This document shows positions 33,489 through 45,831 of a DNA stretch of 64,000 nt, piece after piece. The number at the start of each line of letters is the position of its first letter. Position 1 is the first letter of the stretch. The stretch spans positions 149,924-213,923 of the forward strand of contig NW_022985565.1 in the NCBI RefSeq assembly GCF_010093815.1. Direction: 5' to 3'. A program made the translations under genes and the position numbers. The DNA is from Pseudovirgaria hyperparasitica (taxonomy: Eukaryota > Ascomycota > Dothideomycetes > Acrospermales > Acrospermaceae). The notes beneath the pieces are model-generated. The model saw nothing but the letters and a program-made list of their open reading frames with translations, did no database searches and was not told where the DNA came from.

Positions 33489-35410
33489 ATGAGGAGCAAG
33501 AAACCCCTTGGACCTAAAACGGAAGACGAGGATCATGCCAACACATGTCCTGAACACGTCATGGATACTGATGTTATCTGCAGCGGCACGACTCGAGGGA
33601 TGAAAAGATGCAAGCGTTGGGTCACCGCCGGCCCGCTCGCCCAAGGCACAATACGATTCTGCTATACACATCGTGCTCTGAGTCGACAAATTGCGCAAGG
33701 AAAGTGCAAAGCCATCTTGACCTGTGGACGACCTTGCCACCGCGCTTTCCTACTTCAGACAGGCGATTTCTTGTACTGTCATGAACACGTGGAGCAGGCA
33801 CAGAACGAAGTATGTCACATTCTGAAGCTACCCATAGAGCTCCAACTTGAGATTTTCAAATACGTGATCGAAGAGCCGGACCATAGATTATTGGCAGTCT
33901 ACTGCAAAGCAAGCGACATTCTCTCTATATCTGGCATTAAAAGATCTCTCGGACCAATACTCAAGCTCAATTCGGCGTTGACTGCAGTGGTGATAGGGGC
34001 TTTCTTTGCAAAGACAGAATTTGACGTCAACATATCTCGGTCCGGTGTTAGTATATTCGGGAAACATTGGATGCCACGATTCACGGATTGCAATTTGGAA
34101 AATATGACACGAGAATTTACCAATATTCCGCTGCAGAAAATGAAGAACTTCCACATATGGGTGGAGGTGGACGGTGTCAATACCGACATGGATCTCATAT
34201 GCCCTGATTGGCCTGCTGATAGAAAACAAGACGAAGCAACCTACCGATTAAGGGATGTAGTACAGACATTCACCGAGATGCTCTCCAACCTGCCCAAAGT
34301 TCTCAGTCTTGTTGCTACGGCTATCGTTACGTCTACCGCCGTTCAGAGACGAAGACGGTTGGTAGTACTCCGTAGCGACCAAGTAATTGCTTTGGCACAT
34401 TCGGCTATCGCCCCTCTTTTTCTGCTCCGAAGAGTAAGTCATGCAAGGCTTACTAATGTCATTCAGTGCAAATATAAGTTTGTTTATCGAGACCTCTTCG
34501 AATTCCGGCAGTCATATGCGAACAATCCGATTGAAATCGGCAATCTAGATCTGCACCTATGCTCAGACATTGTAAACCCACGACAGGTTGTGCAGAGCGA
34601 TGCATTGGTACAGTTACAATGTGAATTTGGCCGGGCTTTAGAAAGCAGTCAGCCTGTTGCTGAGTGCGCCGAGATCACGAAAAGGTACTTGCGAGTTCGA
34701 GAGATCATTAACACTCTGTTACTACCGCAATATCAATCTAATATGGCGGACATGGAGAGGTTATGGATGGTACTGCGTAATGCAAGACTTCTGAACGACA
34801 CCGCCGGCATTACTGAGGTTCGAAAGGCTCTGGAAATTGGCTATGATAAACGGAGCAGGTCAGAGCTTGCTATTCACAACCAAATTGTTGAGCAGCTAGC
34901 CATTGATCGTGCGGCTCAATCAAAGACAGACGATCCATTGGCTATCACCAAGCCCAGCGCGAACTTCCGATACAGTCAACTTCGCTATAGCCGATTCAGC
35001 ATTTTCTCAACAGCCGAATACTACGTCGACACGGTCTGGTTGACACTGGACGGATTTGCAGTATTCTCGCCCCGGGTCAGAGAGGAGTCATCGCAAGGCT
35101 GTGTGTGGGTTGAGTTTCGTCCAGGATATATGTTCGCAATCCTATACACTTCAGCATTTGTGAGCTGGTCCACTGTTCCGAAATCAACTGAGCTGAATGA
35201 TTCTAGCACCATCGCTTCCCGAAGGCCCGTAAAGTCTTGACAAGGAGTCTGATAGAGGCGAGACTGAAGGAGAATGGTGAAGGGGGTCTCTTTGTCCCAG
35301 AGCTTTCGTCGAATGCGCTCTTTACGCCTAGAACAGTTCATGAGTTTTATCTGCCGCCGAGTGGCGAAGATAGCCTACCGCCGAAGTACATTCCGAAAAG
35401 AGTACCATAG
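33489..35410 (+). CDS. F-box-like protein with tandem Cys/His knuckles
   Basis: Exons 33489-35159 and 35207-35410 join in frame (GTGAGC donor, TTCTAG acceptor) to 624 residues. A further 33-nt segment, 34434-34466, has perfect splice signals (GTAAGT, TACTAAT, TTCAG) and keeps the frame; removing it gives 613 residues. Near the N-terminus are two similar knuckles: CSGTTRGMKRCKR ending FCYTH, and CKAILTCGRPCHR ending YCHEH, a CxxxTxxGxxCxR...CxxH pattern like DUF5763. An F-box-like helix follows (LPIELQLEIFKYV, about residue 113), which in SCF ubiquitin ligases binds Skp1. The rest is alpha-helical and unrecognised. A role in substrate recognition for ubiquitination is inferred from the F-box alone. 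Confidence 0.75.
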
Positions 35411-36243
35411 ATCTCGTACACACATGGCCAGCAGCTCTGAGGAAAATTAGCATGGGACTTGGAAATGTATGACTTCTGGACCACTTGGACAGATGGTATT
35501 AGAGGTGGTGGCGAGGTGTTTGACAACAGGAAGAGCGATGCAGAGGCGTTAGATCAATGCTCGTAGGTCCATATAGCCTGTATTCATTCTTGAATCCAGG
35601 TGAACAGTAATTAAAACGCGTTTCAATGGCAATACTCCATACTTGTCGACGGTCGTCATCTGAACATGAGTTGGATCAGGAATGCAACCACGGGAACAAG
35701 TAGGTTTCGCGATAGCAAAGGCTGATGAGAGCGGCATCTTCTTTAGATACGGATACAGATTCGGCAGATGATGCGAATGCACTGGAGCATCAGGCGCGCG
35801 TAAGATCACGTAGATAGGCATGCATGGGCAGGGGACAACGCTCGGGTTCGGTTCGGAGACATCCCGGAGATGAGTCGGAGACAGCTTTCCCCAGATGTAC
35901 TGACACCCTAATCCCTGTCCCTGCTACTCCGCTTCCGTCGAGCCCCCTTCCGCAGCGGGGTCGCGGCTCACAATTCGGCTTGTATTGTCTCCTCCCTCAT
36001 TGGCTCCACACAAGTTTGGGTATCTGGAGCTTCGACTGGGGTCTATAATATCATTCATCATGACTGCGCCGTCGTACTACCTGCGCTGGAAACTCGGAGG
36101 ATGAAATACGGATAGCTTGTGGCTTCATATAAGCTGACCTGATCCTCTGTCGGGTCGCGCTATTATCTGAAGCACTACTTGCATGCTATCGATCGATTCA
36201 AAGCTTCCCTGTATAGACCTGATCGAATTCGACCTGACCAACT
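35411..36243. other. Intergenic, promoter of the P450 gene
   Basis: 3' region of the F-box gene and upstream region of the P450 gene. TATA-like sequences occur at about 36044 (TATAATA) and 36127 (CATATAAGC). The open frames here lack motifs. Confidence 0.45.
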
Positions 36244-37865
36244 ATGTTCCTCACGATCTTTGCCTCTCCGTGGCTGCTTCTGGCCCTCCCTGTGCTCTAC
36301 TACCTGCTTCCATATATCCGCAACTGGCAGATTCGAAAGGTTCCAGGACCATTTCCAGCTCAATTTACCAACCTATGGCTACTCCTACAGTGTCGACAGG
36401 GAAAGAGATATCTTAGTGTAGACAAGGCACATGAAAAATATGGTACCTTGGTCAGGATCCAGCCAGACCATGTCAGTGTTGCGGACGCGGACGCCATTCC
36501 TCAGATATATGGTCATGGCAATGGTTTCCTGAAAAGGTATGTTCACAGGGCAATAAGACGGCAGACGACGATGCTAACATTTGACTACGTGCAGTGAATA
36601 CTATGACGCCTTTGTGTCTATAAAACGTGGTCTCTTCAATACTCGCGACCGAGCCGAGCATACGCGCAAACGCAAGACCGTATCGCATACATTTAGCCAG
36701 AAGTCTGTCGGACAATTTGAACAATACATCCACCATAACTTGGAAGAGCTCGTTGCGCAATGGGATCGCATTGCAGGCCCAAAGAAGGGCGATTACGTCG
36801 ATATGGATGCTCTGCATTGGTTCAACTATCTCGCATTTGACATCATTGGAGATCTTGCTTTCGGTGCGCCTTTTGGCATGCTCAAAGAAGGCAAAGATGT
36901 AGCAGAAGTGCGCGAAACTCCCACATCGGAGCCAAAATATGCGCCTGCCATCGAGGTCTTAAACAGAAGAGGTGAAGTCTCTGGGTACGTGATACTGATT
37001 GCAGCACGTCTGTGACCGCGGATCTGACTTTTCTAGAACAATTGGGTGTCTCCCCGCCATCAAACCTTATGCGAAGTACATACCAGACCCCTTTTTCTCC
37101 AAAGGCGTCCAAGCTGTGCAGAAACTTGCCGGTATAGCTGTTGCCCGCGTGAATCAACGGCTGAATGCCGAGGAGCCCTCCGACCGCGTCGACCTCCTTG
37201 CACGCCTCATGGAAGGCAAAGACGAAAGCGGCCAAAAGCTCGGCCGTGAAGAACTCACCGCCGAAGCTCTAACCCAACTCATCGCCGGCAGCGACACCAC
37301 CTCCAACACCTCCTGCGCCCTGCTCTACCACGTTCTCCGCACCCCGGGCGTCCAGGAGAAACTCCAGCAAGAACTCGATGCCGCGCTCCCAGACATCGAC
37401 GTCGTCCCGCAGTTCAGCATGGTCAAGGACCTGCCCTACGTCGACAACGTCATCAAGGAAACCATGCGCATCCACAGCACCTCCTCGCTCGGCCTCCCGC
37501 GCGTCGTTCCCCCTGGTCAGGGCATCACGCTCGTCGGCCAGCACTTCCCCGCCGGCACCGTGCTCAGCGTACCCGCGTACACGATCCACCACAGCAAGGC
37601 GATTTGGGGTCCCGACGCCGACGACTTCGTGCCCTCGCGCTGGGAGACCGTGTCGGAGAAGCAGAAGAATGCGTTTATCCCGTTTAGCTACGGGCCACGC
37701 GCGTGTGTGGGGCGCAATGTTGCGGAGATGGAGCTCTGCCTGATCGTTAGCACCGTATTTCGGCGCTATGAATTTGAGCTGCGGCAGGGTGAGATGGAGA
37801 CGCGTGAGGGGTTCTTGAGAAAGCCGTTGGGCTTGAATGTGGGCATGAAGAAGAGGCTGAAGTGA
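36244..37865 (+). CDS. bphA: Cytochrome P450, CYP53-type benzoate 4-hydroxylase
   Basis: Three exons, 36244-36536, 36595-36984 and 37037-37865, give 503 residues. An N-terminal membrane anchor (about residues 3-22) is followed by KVPGPFPA. The I-helix has AGSDTTSNT, the K-helix KETMR, and the heme loop is FSYGPRACVGRNVAEME with Cys451 as heme ligand. The segments FNYLAFDIIGDLAFGAPFGML, GCLPAIKPYAKYIPDPFFS and HSTSSLGLPRVVPPG are characteristic of CYP53. That family sits in the endoplasmic reticulum and para-hydroxylates benzoate to 4-hydroxybenzoate, feeding the beta-ketoadipate pathway and detoxifying plant phenolics. Assignment to CYP53 is by recall of signature segments. The last exon is visibly richer in G/C at third positions than the first two. 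Confidence 0.9.
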
Positions 37866-38726
37866 GGGCTGACAGTGTTGTGGTTGATGACTGTGACGAC
37901 AATGATGATGATATTCATTCATAATACGGGCGGGATATTGTGGGATTGCATGTATCACGAAAGTGACCCCCAGTTTTATCAGTAATACTTGAGCGTTGGC
38001 GAGGCTTTCTCTTTTTGACAAAAGTAATCTAAATCTTAATATCAACGAATCAAATCTCACACATATATCTATGTAACTATTTAAAGTGTACTGATCCCTC
38101 GCCACAGTTACAAGATTAGATACACACAAAATACCAGGACTACCTGCAAATGCCAAGAAGCCCCCCCCCCCCCCGGCGAACCCCTTGGAGCACCCACAAA
38201 AAGACCAAAAAACGGACGTCCAGCCAAAGTTAACAGGGGAAAAAGCACATCATGACACGACACGTCATGCAATTTCGCTGGAAGCCATGACGTTCTGTCG
38301 CCCACGAAAAAAAAAATTCCTTGAAAACCCCCTTGTTGTGGATGCGTCCTTGCGCCCATCACCGTAGCTACATGACTTACGTGTTTGTTTTTGCATTTTT
38401 TTTTTGATCATAAATGGGTAATGTCGTGCTGTCTTGTTATTCATTGTCTGGTGGGTGGTGTGGTGTGTGTGCTGTTGGGCTTCCGAAAGAGAGATAGTGG
38501 GGATATGAGCAATGAGGAGTGGAAAGGCGAGTATAGGGGGTGTGACAGGACGTGACCCGAAAAGTCCATAGAGAAAATCCATATCGGGAATAAGGGCCAA
38601 GGAGATAACGAGAGTGACAAAGTAATCAAACAACAAAAACACACATATAGGCGAAATGAGAGCAGGTTTAGACAGAATCATGGTATTTTTGTATTCGTCA
38701 ACACTACATCTGAGTTATCATCAGCG
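37866..38726. other. Intergenic between convergent genes
   Basis: 3' regions of the P450 gene and of VPS53. Contains a 14-C run, several A and T runs and otherwise nothing recognisable. Confidence 0.55.
38161..38174. repeat. Poly-C run of 14
   Basis: Uninterrupted C run between two convergent genes; the length may be affected by sequencing error. Confidence 0.9.
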
Positions 38727-41399
38727 TCAAGCCACGCCATCACCGCCTCGGCCAAACCGCCCAAACGTGCCCTCTCTGCGGAAGAACCTCCCGATATTCC
38801 TCAAGTTGTCATTTAGATTCGCACCGGGCCCACCGTCCGGGGGCGCTGGACTCGTACTCGACGATGCCGTACTCGAAGCGCCACCGCCAATTGTCGGCGT
38901 GCCGAATCTGTCCACGCCATCCCTAGCCGCGTTCATGATTGCACTTCCAAACGTGCTTGGATCGAAGCGGCCACCGGTCAAGTTCGGCGTCGTTAGCATA
39001 GGGCCGGCGCCCAAGGAAGATATGGTTGAGGAGCTGGAGGAGATCTGGAGAGGTGTGAGAAGAGGGGAGGACGCCGGGAGGTCTTTGTGGGAAGGCCCGG
39101 AACGGTGGGCGAGGAAGAGATCGACGAGGGATGCTTGGTCTTGTTTACGGATGCCCTTGAGGTCGAGGATTTTGCGGAAGTTGGTATCGGAGCGGTCGCC
39201 AATATGGATAAGATAGGCCTGAACGAGAGCCTCAGGGGGTAAAGGGCGGACTTGGAGGGTTTTGAGGAGAGGGTCTAGCTTAGCCATGGTTTGACTGACG
39301 CGTTTGACAAAACTAGAATTCACGTTAGTTGGCTGGAATGGCAAGGCTTGAGTAAATAAGTTGCTTACGTTTGTGGTGGTGTAGTACCGGGGTCTTCGTT
39401 GATGATGGGAATGTCAGTGAAGCCTTTTTTGAGCACATAGGAATCGAGTAGCATTTGTTCTGCGCCAACTTCAGAGATTGGTCGACATTGCACGATGTTG
39501 GTGACGTATGACGTGGCCATTGAGTCGATCAGATTGTCGCAAAATGCCCTAGAATATTGCGGTTTGTGAATCATTTTCAGAATTTCGGACGCGCGTTTCT
39601 TTACGTGCTTCAACAACTCCGCAACATAACTGCTTTGGTCTCCCACTTGCTCCAGCTTGGCCCAGGGGTAATTGCGCATCTCTCGCCAAGTCGGCTCACA
39701 GTCAAGCTCAACCTTGCGCACCAAAGCTCGTACCGCGGCACTTGCTATGCCTATGAAGGCATCTGCTTGGCTTTGGAGGTCAACTTTGTCCCGCAGGTCT
39801 TCATCGATACGAGCCTTGATCTTCTCTTCCAATTGATTGCATGTGATATAGCAGTAATCTGCAGTGTTTAGAATGAGGATGATATCTTCGATTGGAGGCG
39901 CATTTGGACCTGTTCGCTCCCCTAAAAAGTGGAATAGAACCTGCTGGCCATATTGGTCAAGATATTTTGCAAAAGTCTTTGATAACTCGTGCAGCCTATT
40001 TCCAGTGGACAACTTCGCGCATTGAGCAAGTGTGAGTCTATAAAAGTGGAACAGTTCGGTGGAAGAAGGGATCACAGCTTGTGATGAGAAATCCTCCTCC
40101 GGATTCCGAAGAGGCTCAGCGCGGTATCTCGGTATCAGAGTTGCCAGTTGCTTGTCTTGCGACTCGACCCAGAGACTCATGTACGGCTCAAATGCTTCGG
40201 AGATAGACTGGTTGAAACTTCGCGAACCCTCGTCTCTCGATCCCGCTGTGTCGATTGACATTCGAGAAATATCATTTGAGAAGCGTTTCTCAAGGCTGTG
40301 CTCGAAGTTTAGCGTCTCCTGGAGACAAGACAACAGCAGATTCACGTCAAGCGTCTGGCCATCCGTTCTGCGCATTTCTCGTTGGAGGATGCTTTTATAG
40401 TCATCACGTGTGCCTTCACAAAATGAGTTGGCAAGCATCTCATTTACCTTCCAGTGGGGTGGAAATATGGTCGAGTGCTCTACATCATACGTCTTCAGCA
40501 TGCGATTGAACCAAGAATATCGACGGGAAATATTGTCCAACGATCCGGCCTACAAATGATTAGATCCAGCGTATTAGCGCTCGTATGAATAGGCCGCCGT
40601 ACCTCGTCGTTGCCTCGGAAGACTTGCCGATATTCGCGCAGTTGAGTGTTACAATACCAGTTGACAAGCCTCACTTTTGCATGATCACCTAGGGCGTCCA
40701 TAACAAGACACGCCTCCGCAAGCATTCCTTTTTTTTGCGCAACTTCTCCTTTGGCAAAGGTCACTTCGAAGTCTTCACACACTTGCTCCAGCAGCTCGCT
40801 CTGTAGCTCTGCCACATTTCGACTCAGTGCGGCAATCTGATCAATGGACCGATAACTCTTGAAGTGTGCTACTAACTGTATAACTGCTTGTAACAACTGC
40901 CCGCATTCTTTGTACTGTCTTGTTTTGCTCAGGCCTCGCAATTGCTCGTAAGCTGTTGTCAACATTTGCAGTCGTTTCAGCGCGGTCATTGACAGCGTGA
41001 GATTTCGTTTCGTACTATCCAGTCTCTTTATATCAGCCGTCATTTCGGTGATAGTCTGCTCAGTCTGGAAGGCGCGCGCCTTCACCCCTTCAATTTTCTT
41101 GAATAGATCTGCCAGCTCAGCCTTGGCTGTCTGTATTCTCTGAACACTGTCGGCATCAGAGGCAGTCTGGGCAGCAACAGCCTCTGCAATATTCTCGTCG
41201 ATGTCATCCTGATAGTATCTCAAGGCTTGCGAAGTGTCGGAGACAGAGCTGAGCGCTGCAGGGTGTGAGAAGATAGCGTTCAAGTGGTCTATCGGGCTAT
41301 AGTCATCTTTGAAAATTAGCCTATGATTACATGTATGTCCATTAGGGAGGAGGGGGTTCAATTACCAGCATCTAGAGATGTAGAAGTTGAAGCAGGCAT
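38727..41399 (-). CDS. VPS53: GARP complex subunit Vps53
   Basis: Four exons, 41399-41366, 41306-40603, 40549-39369 and 39312-38727, give 834 residues (yeast 822). The start MPASTSTSLDA joins DDYSPIDHLNAIFSHP across an intron with an AAG acceptor (41307). The Vps53 N-terminal domain follows with coiled coil (ADLFKKIEGVKARAFQTEQT), DSTKRNLTLSMTALKRLQML and QLREYRQVFRG. The next exon has ISRRYSWFNRMLKTYD and FPPHWKV. The C-terminal part ends in a Ser/Gly/Pro-rich low-complexity tail. Vps53 with Vps51, Vps52 and Vps54 tethers endosome-derived vesicles at the trans-Golgi network. The tail after about residue 700 is poorly conserved in the family. Confidence 0.95.
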
Positions 41400-42488
41400 A
41401 GAGCAAGCCTAGGTCGATCATATATGCATTGATCGTGGAGTTGGCCCAGAAGATGGCGGAGGGAGCACGCGCGCTTCCGTAGTGAGTTGGAATCGGGAAA
41501 GGTGTGAGCGAGGTTCGTGCTCGGAAGACAGCTGTAGGATGATTCGGCAACTGGACTATGATTCGGTGGATAGTGGCGAAAGTACCTCAAGCGACTGAAT
41601 TGCAGGACCGAATAATTGAGTGCGATGCTTCATAGTGCTACGCTCCATGCACTTTGAAAGCACCACGTCGCGAATCGCGAGACATGGCTTAAGCTCAGGC
41701 CCACGTGCAGAACCAGGGTTGTGATTGGCTAGTGTACCTGTCGATGGTCAGCCCTATGGATGGTCCATGTACTGCAAAAGGCCTTATCCATAAGGTATAT
41801 ACTGCCATGCTCGCTCTACAGAACTCGTTAGACCTTGGTTGATGCATATATCTTTAATTATAATTTGTGGATTCGTTCGGATGAGACTCCACATCTACAA
41901 CTGCATGGTCCGTCTACGACTTGAATTACTTGATTACCCCAGCATCACTCCACTACGCATTCACATCTTCCGCACGACCAAGTGGCCCATATTACCTTAT
42001 GAAAAATCTTTAATTTTGACATTAATCAGGCCTTGATCAAGGTTCATAGTATAACAACCATTTGGGAAACTGTTCAGATCGATATTATTGGCATCTATCG
42101 TGTCGAACTCTACCCCTGGTCCGGTACAACTAACAGTTCTGTCAGACAGAATGCACTAACTAAGGCCATTTGGCCAGTCCAAGCGTGCGTAAAACATTGT
42201 CTAGATTATTTGCTGAACATGTCTTAGTCGCTTACATCCTTTTGCCAATTGCAATGGACTGTGGAATGAGGCTGAAGAGCCGCTATGCTGTATAGCGTAG
42301 GCTGGTGATAGATCAGCATGGAATGACCAATATCAGAGCCATTCATGCAATTCTTGTTTGGACTGGCAAGGCACGGTTGTTGTACATGGAACCGAGACCT
42401 TCTGTCTTTCTTGGTTACTGAACATGATTGCATTGCTCTTGCAAGTGTTTCACGGCCATAGCCAGCCTTGGTTTTCTTTGTCGACGTT
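41400..42488. other. Intergenic, partly AT-rich
   Basis: Upstream region of VPS53 and 3' region of the GH18 gene. The middle (about 41830-42230) is visibly richer in A and T than its surroundings and has no coding character; it may be an old, mutated insertion, but no terminal repeats or motifs can be shown. Confidence 0.45.
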
Positions 42489-43721
42489 CTAAAACCCATG
42501 TAGACTCATGTAACCGGTACGCACCAAGCTTTTATCTCCCTGTGCATCCCCCGTCCCTGCCCAGTAGAAAAGGCCTGCTAGCCGGTTGTTACGTGCATAG
42601 ATTGCCTTCTTCTCGACAGTGATTTGATTGTCGTAGGTGACGAACTCGCCATTCGTACCAATACAATATGCTGCTACGGCATTCTCGTCAACATACTCCT
42701 GAGCGCCTGGTCGAGGTAGGTCGCGATAGTCATAAACGCCTAGTTCACCTCCTTGACCATTGTAAGAGTGGCCGACCCCGTGCGTGCGCAAGAATGATCT
42801 TCCATAAAGAGGTATGCCTAGCGTAATCTTGTGAAACGGAACATTGCGCACAGCAAGCAATGAGGCAGCATAGTTTACCGAGAGAGTGGCGGCAAGAGAG
42901 TGAGGTTCTTCAGGAGTATATAGTTGAGCATGATGGCCTGTCTTGTTCAGCCAAGGACCTGAAAAGTCGTATGTCATGAGGTTGACGTAGTTGAGGTACG
43001 ATGCTGCGCGTGATAGGTCGATGTTCTTCAGCGCCCATTCGTTGGATGGGAGCGCCGCAGTGACCTCGAAGCGTTCTAGAGGCAAGTAACCCCGGAGTGT
43101 GGCTAATAGTTGAACATAGTTCTCTCCTTCTTCTTCGTCTTGCGGACACTCCCAGTTAATGTCCACTCCATCGAGGTCATATTTCAGTACAATTTCTTTG
43201 ACTGTAATCGCAAATCGCTTACGTGTCTCGACCGTTCGGGCGGCGGCGGCGAAGTGTTCACTCCCTTCGCCTCCGCCACCTAATGAGAGGAGGACTTTGG
43301 GCATACGACGTGTTGCATGTCGCAGTGCAGTACAGGCATTAAGACAGCCTAAGTGACCATCGACGATCATATCAGCATCAGCCCATTGATCGCTCAGCTA
43401 CATACGTCAGTCGAGGTAGTAGTGACGAAGATGCTTCAAGGACTCACGTTCACAGTGCCGTTCGCATGCACCCTTTGATTTTTGCCGTTAGCGAATTAGG
43501 TTCTTGAGTGGATATTATGGTTGGAAGTGGACCTACCAAGCGAAAGCGTAAATTATATGAGTTATACAGGCTACATTCAACAAAGACGGCCTCTGACCTT
43601 TGTATATCTTCCAACTGGGATAGTACACGGCGTTTACAAACATGTCGACAACTGGAGGCATCGGCCAGCGTTGTCCACGAAATCCAGGCTCCGAAGAGCT
43701 CGCAGCGGAAGAGCTTGACAT
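42489..43721 (-). CDS. GH18 chitinase-like protein with altered catalytic motif
   Basis: Three exons, 43721-43537, 43472-43448 and 43397-42489, give 372 residues. It has no signal peptide. Features of the GH18 barrel are VNAVYYPSWKIY, THIIYAFAW, KVLLSLGG, the catalytic strand DLDGVDINWE (146-153), NLMTYDFSGPW and LGIPLYGRSF. GH18 enzymes use a DxxDxDxE motif; here Asp146, Asp149 and the acid Glu153 are kept, but the third position is Asn151 (codon AAC). The complete fold suggests it still binds or slowly cleaves chitin oligomers. Absence of a secretion signal suggests an intracellular role, such as wall turnover after uptake or self-lysis, which is inference. The first intron uses an AAG acceptor. 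Confidence 0.9.
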
Positions 43722-45831
43722 AACTGAGGTGCCAAAGGAGATATTGTTTGTTATCCAGAGAAGATTGCGGAACGTAACAATCCTAGGTCGTGAAGGAGAT
43801 GTATATACTAGAAGTCTGGATTGACGATATCAGATACTTCTGACCCGTGAGTGTCAGGTCGAAGATGTGAGACAGACAAAGGAGAACTGCAAACAGGTAA
43901 GGTCAGCAGAGAGCATATGAAAAGATAGAGTTGTCCAGGCAAGATTGGACTAGCACCTGAAGGTTTCTGGATGCGGTGGTGATGGCTAGTTGCTTGAATG
44001 AATATCGTCCAAGGGTAAATGTGACACTCGAAACAGAAGATGACGATGATTTTTCGAGCCGCTCTAGACATGTTTCTCGCCAACGACTAGCGTCGTCTAA
44101 GTGAGTGACTGATGTACCATGTTGTAGTCCCATCACTCGAACCACACGGCTCGCAGGGTACGCCATAGGGCTTCCAATGGGGTAACCTCAAGTTGCTGAA
44201 CTGGGAATGCACGCGAGGAGATTTCCACAGGTGCTCCCGCCCTCCCGAGCCATTCCAGACTGTACCTAACCATTCCGATGGGATGGTATTACAGCGGATC
44301 GACTGGAATAGGTGCCGACTGATCGGCACTCTTGATGCGGCGCATGGTCTGCCCCGTTGTTTGCTATCTGTCATAGATGTAAGGCAGACAAGCCAAGGTC
44401 TCTGGATTGGATCGTTGTTAGGAGGCGTACTGCTGCCAAGGAGTTACTCGCAGTAGACCACAGCAAGGCTGGCATCAATGTGGATCCTGGCATATACAAA
44501 CTGCCATACCATACCAGGATTGCAATCAGCAGCCCAATATGGAGCTCTATCCGCAAAGCATGCTGGTAGCTGCACGGGCGCCGCACGGAAGTGATAGCTC
44601 ACTGGTGACCAGGGGCCATAAGAAGCCCAAAGACCTACGACGAAATGAATGCTTCGGTACGAAGTAGTGTCAAAGAAGACTGGCACGCGCCACTGACTTG
44701 GGGGGCGCTGACATAAAGGGACATGGATGGGGTCCGGGCTGGATCGGAATGCATGCTTCATTCTTCTTACAATGCCAACTAAAGTCAACAGTAAGCGCCA
44801 CGACTGAACGCTTTCAATACGGTACTGAAGAGAGGTCTGGCGGTCTACGATAGGACCAGGCTGCTGCAAGTAGTAATATGTGAGGACACGGGACAGCCAG
44901 TACCAGGTCAAGTGAGAAGACGCTTCGCTAGCTGGAGAAATGGCGTTGGAATACGAATATGGGGGAGGGGGGGGAGGGGGTCGAAATGAGGAGCTATATG
45001 TTTTAATTATCAACACGAGCCTAAGTTAGAGGAAAGCAGACAAGAAGGGAATAAGATGGTACAAGAGGATTGACGGATACTCTCTAGACAATCTGATCAG
45101 CTATCGCGCACCAAATTGCAGATAGTCAATCGAAGTGAGTATGTAGCTGATCAGACATAAGGTAGCTGTCAAGACGAAGGTGACGACGAGTTATTCAACG
45201 TCATTTGTCTCCCAAAGGTTTGTTGTTGACATGTTCTCCTTAGCCTTATTTAGCAAAGACGGGTGGTGCCAGCCCGAGCCCGACCGAGCCTTCAAAGCCT
45301 GAGACGGGGACCGATAGCGGAACGCACGGACGTCCAGCCGCCGAGACTAATTGAGGGTGACTACGCGACAGGAGTACGTATTTTATAGACTGGATCGGGG
45401 AAGAATCAGTACTACACTCGGACCGCCACCTGGTATTGGCTTCTTACGTCCAAAGTGCAATAGCTGTATTCACTATCACTACTGTCGCAAATCACACTGA
45501 CATCCGTCTACCATCGGCCTCTTCCCAGCAGCAACACTTGGTCATGCGCCCATAAATCATAGTAGCGATACTCTACCTCCCCGCTGCCCTCCTTTGCGTC
45601 ATCGCGAATCCTCCTTAGCTACTACCAACCTATCGTATCCTCACCTCCTCCACCTCAGCACGGCTGTTGTGAACCTTCCACCAGATCCTGTTAGATCCTG
45701 TGATAGCTCGATCTGAGACCACTCCTACGTATCGACCCGCTTGTCCTAGTTCTTCCGCTTTGCACGATATCACGTCTCGAGGATACAACACGTTTGTCCA
45801 ATCTGGTGTAGGTCCAGCTGAGCAAGTAGAC
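43722..45831. other. Long intergenic stretch, divergent promoters, no supported gene
   Basis: About 2.1 kb between the start of the GH18 gene (minus) and YTH1 (plus). Open frames, the longest at 44444-45016 on the minus strand, have no motif and a skewed composition. A G-rich run near 44962-44980 is the only low-complexity patch. The right end probably holds a long YTH1 leader. Confidence 0.5.

Noticed and set aside
37269-38156. 295-residue minus-strand open frame over the P450 gene
   Set aside because: Caused by the G/C-rich third positions of the last P450 exon; composition is His/Arg-rich and without domains.
44444-45016. 190-residue minus-strand frame
   Set aside because: Starts in a low-complexity Pro run and shows no motif or splice partner.
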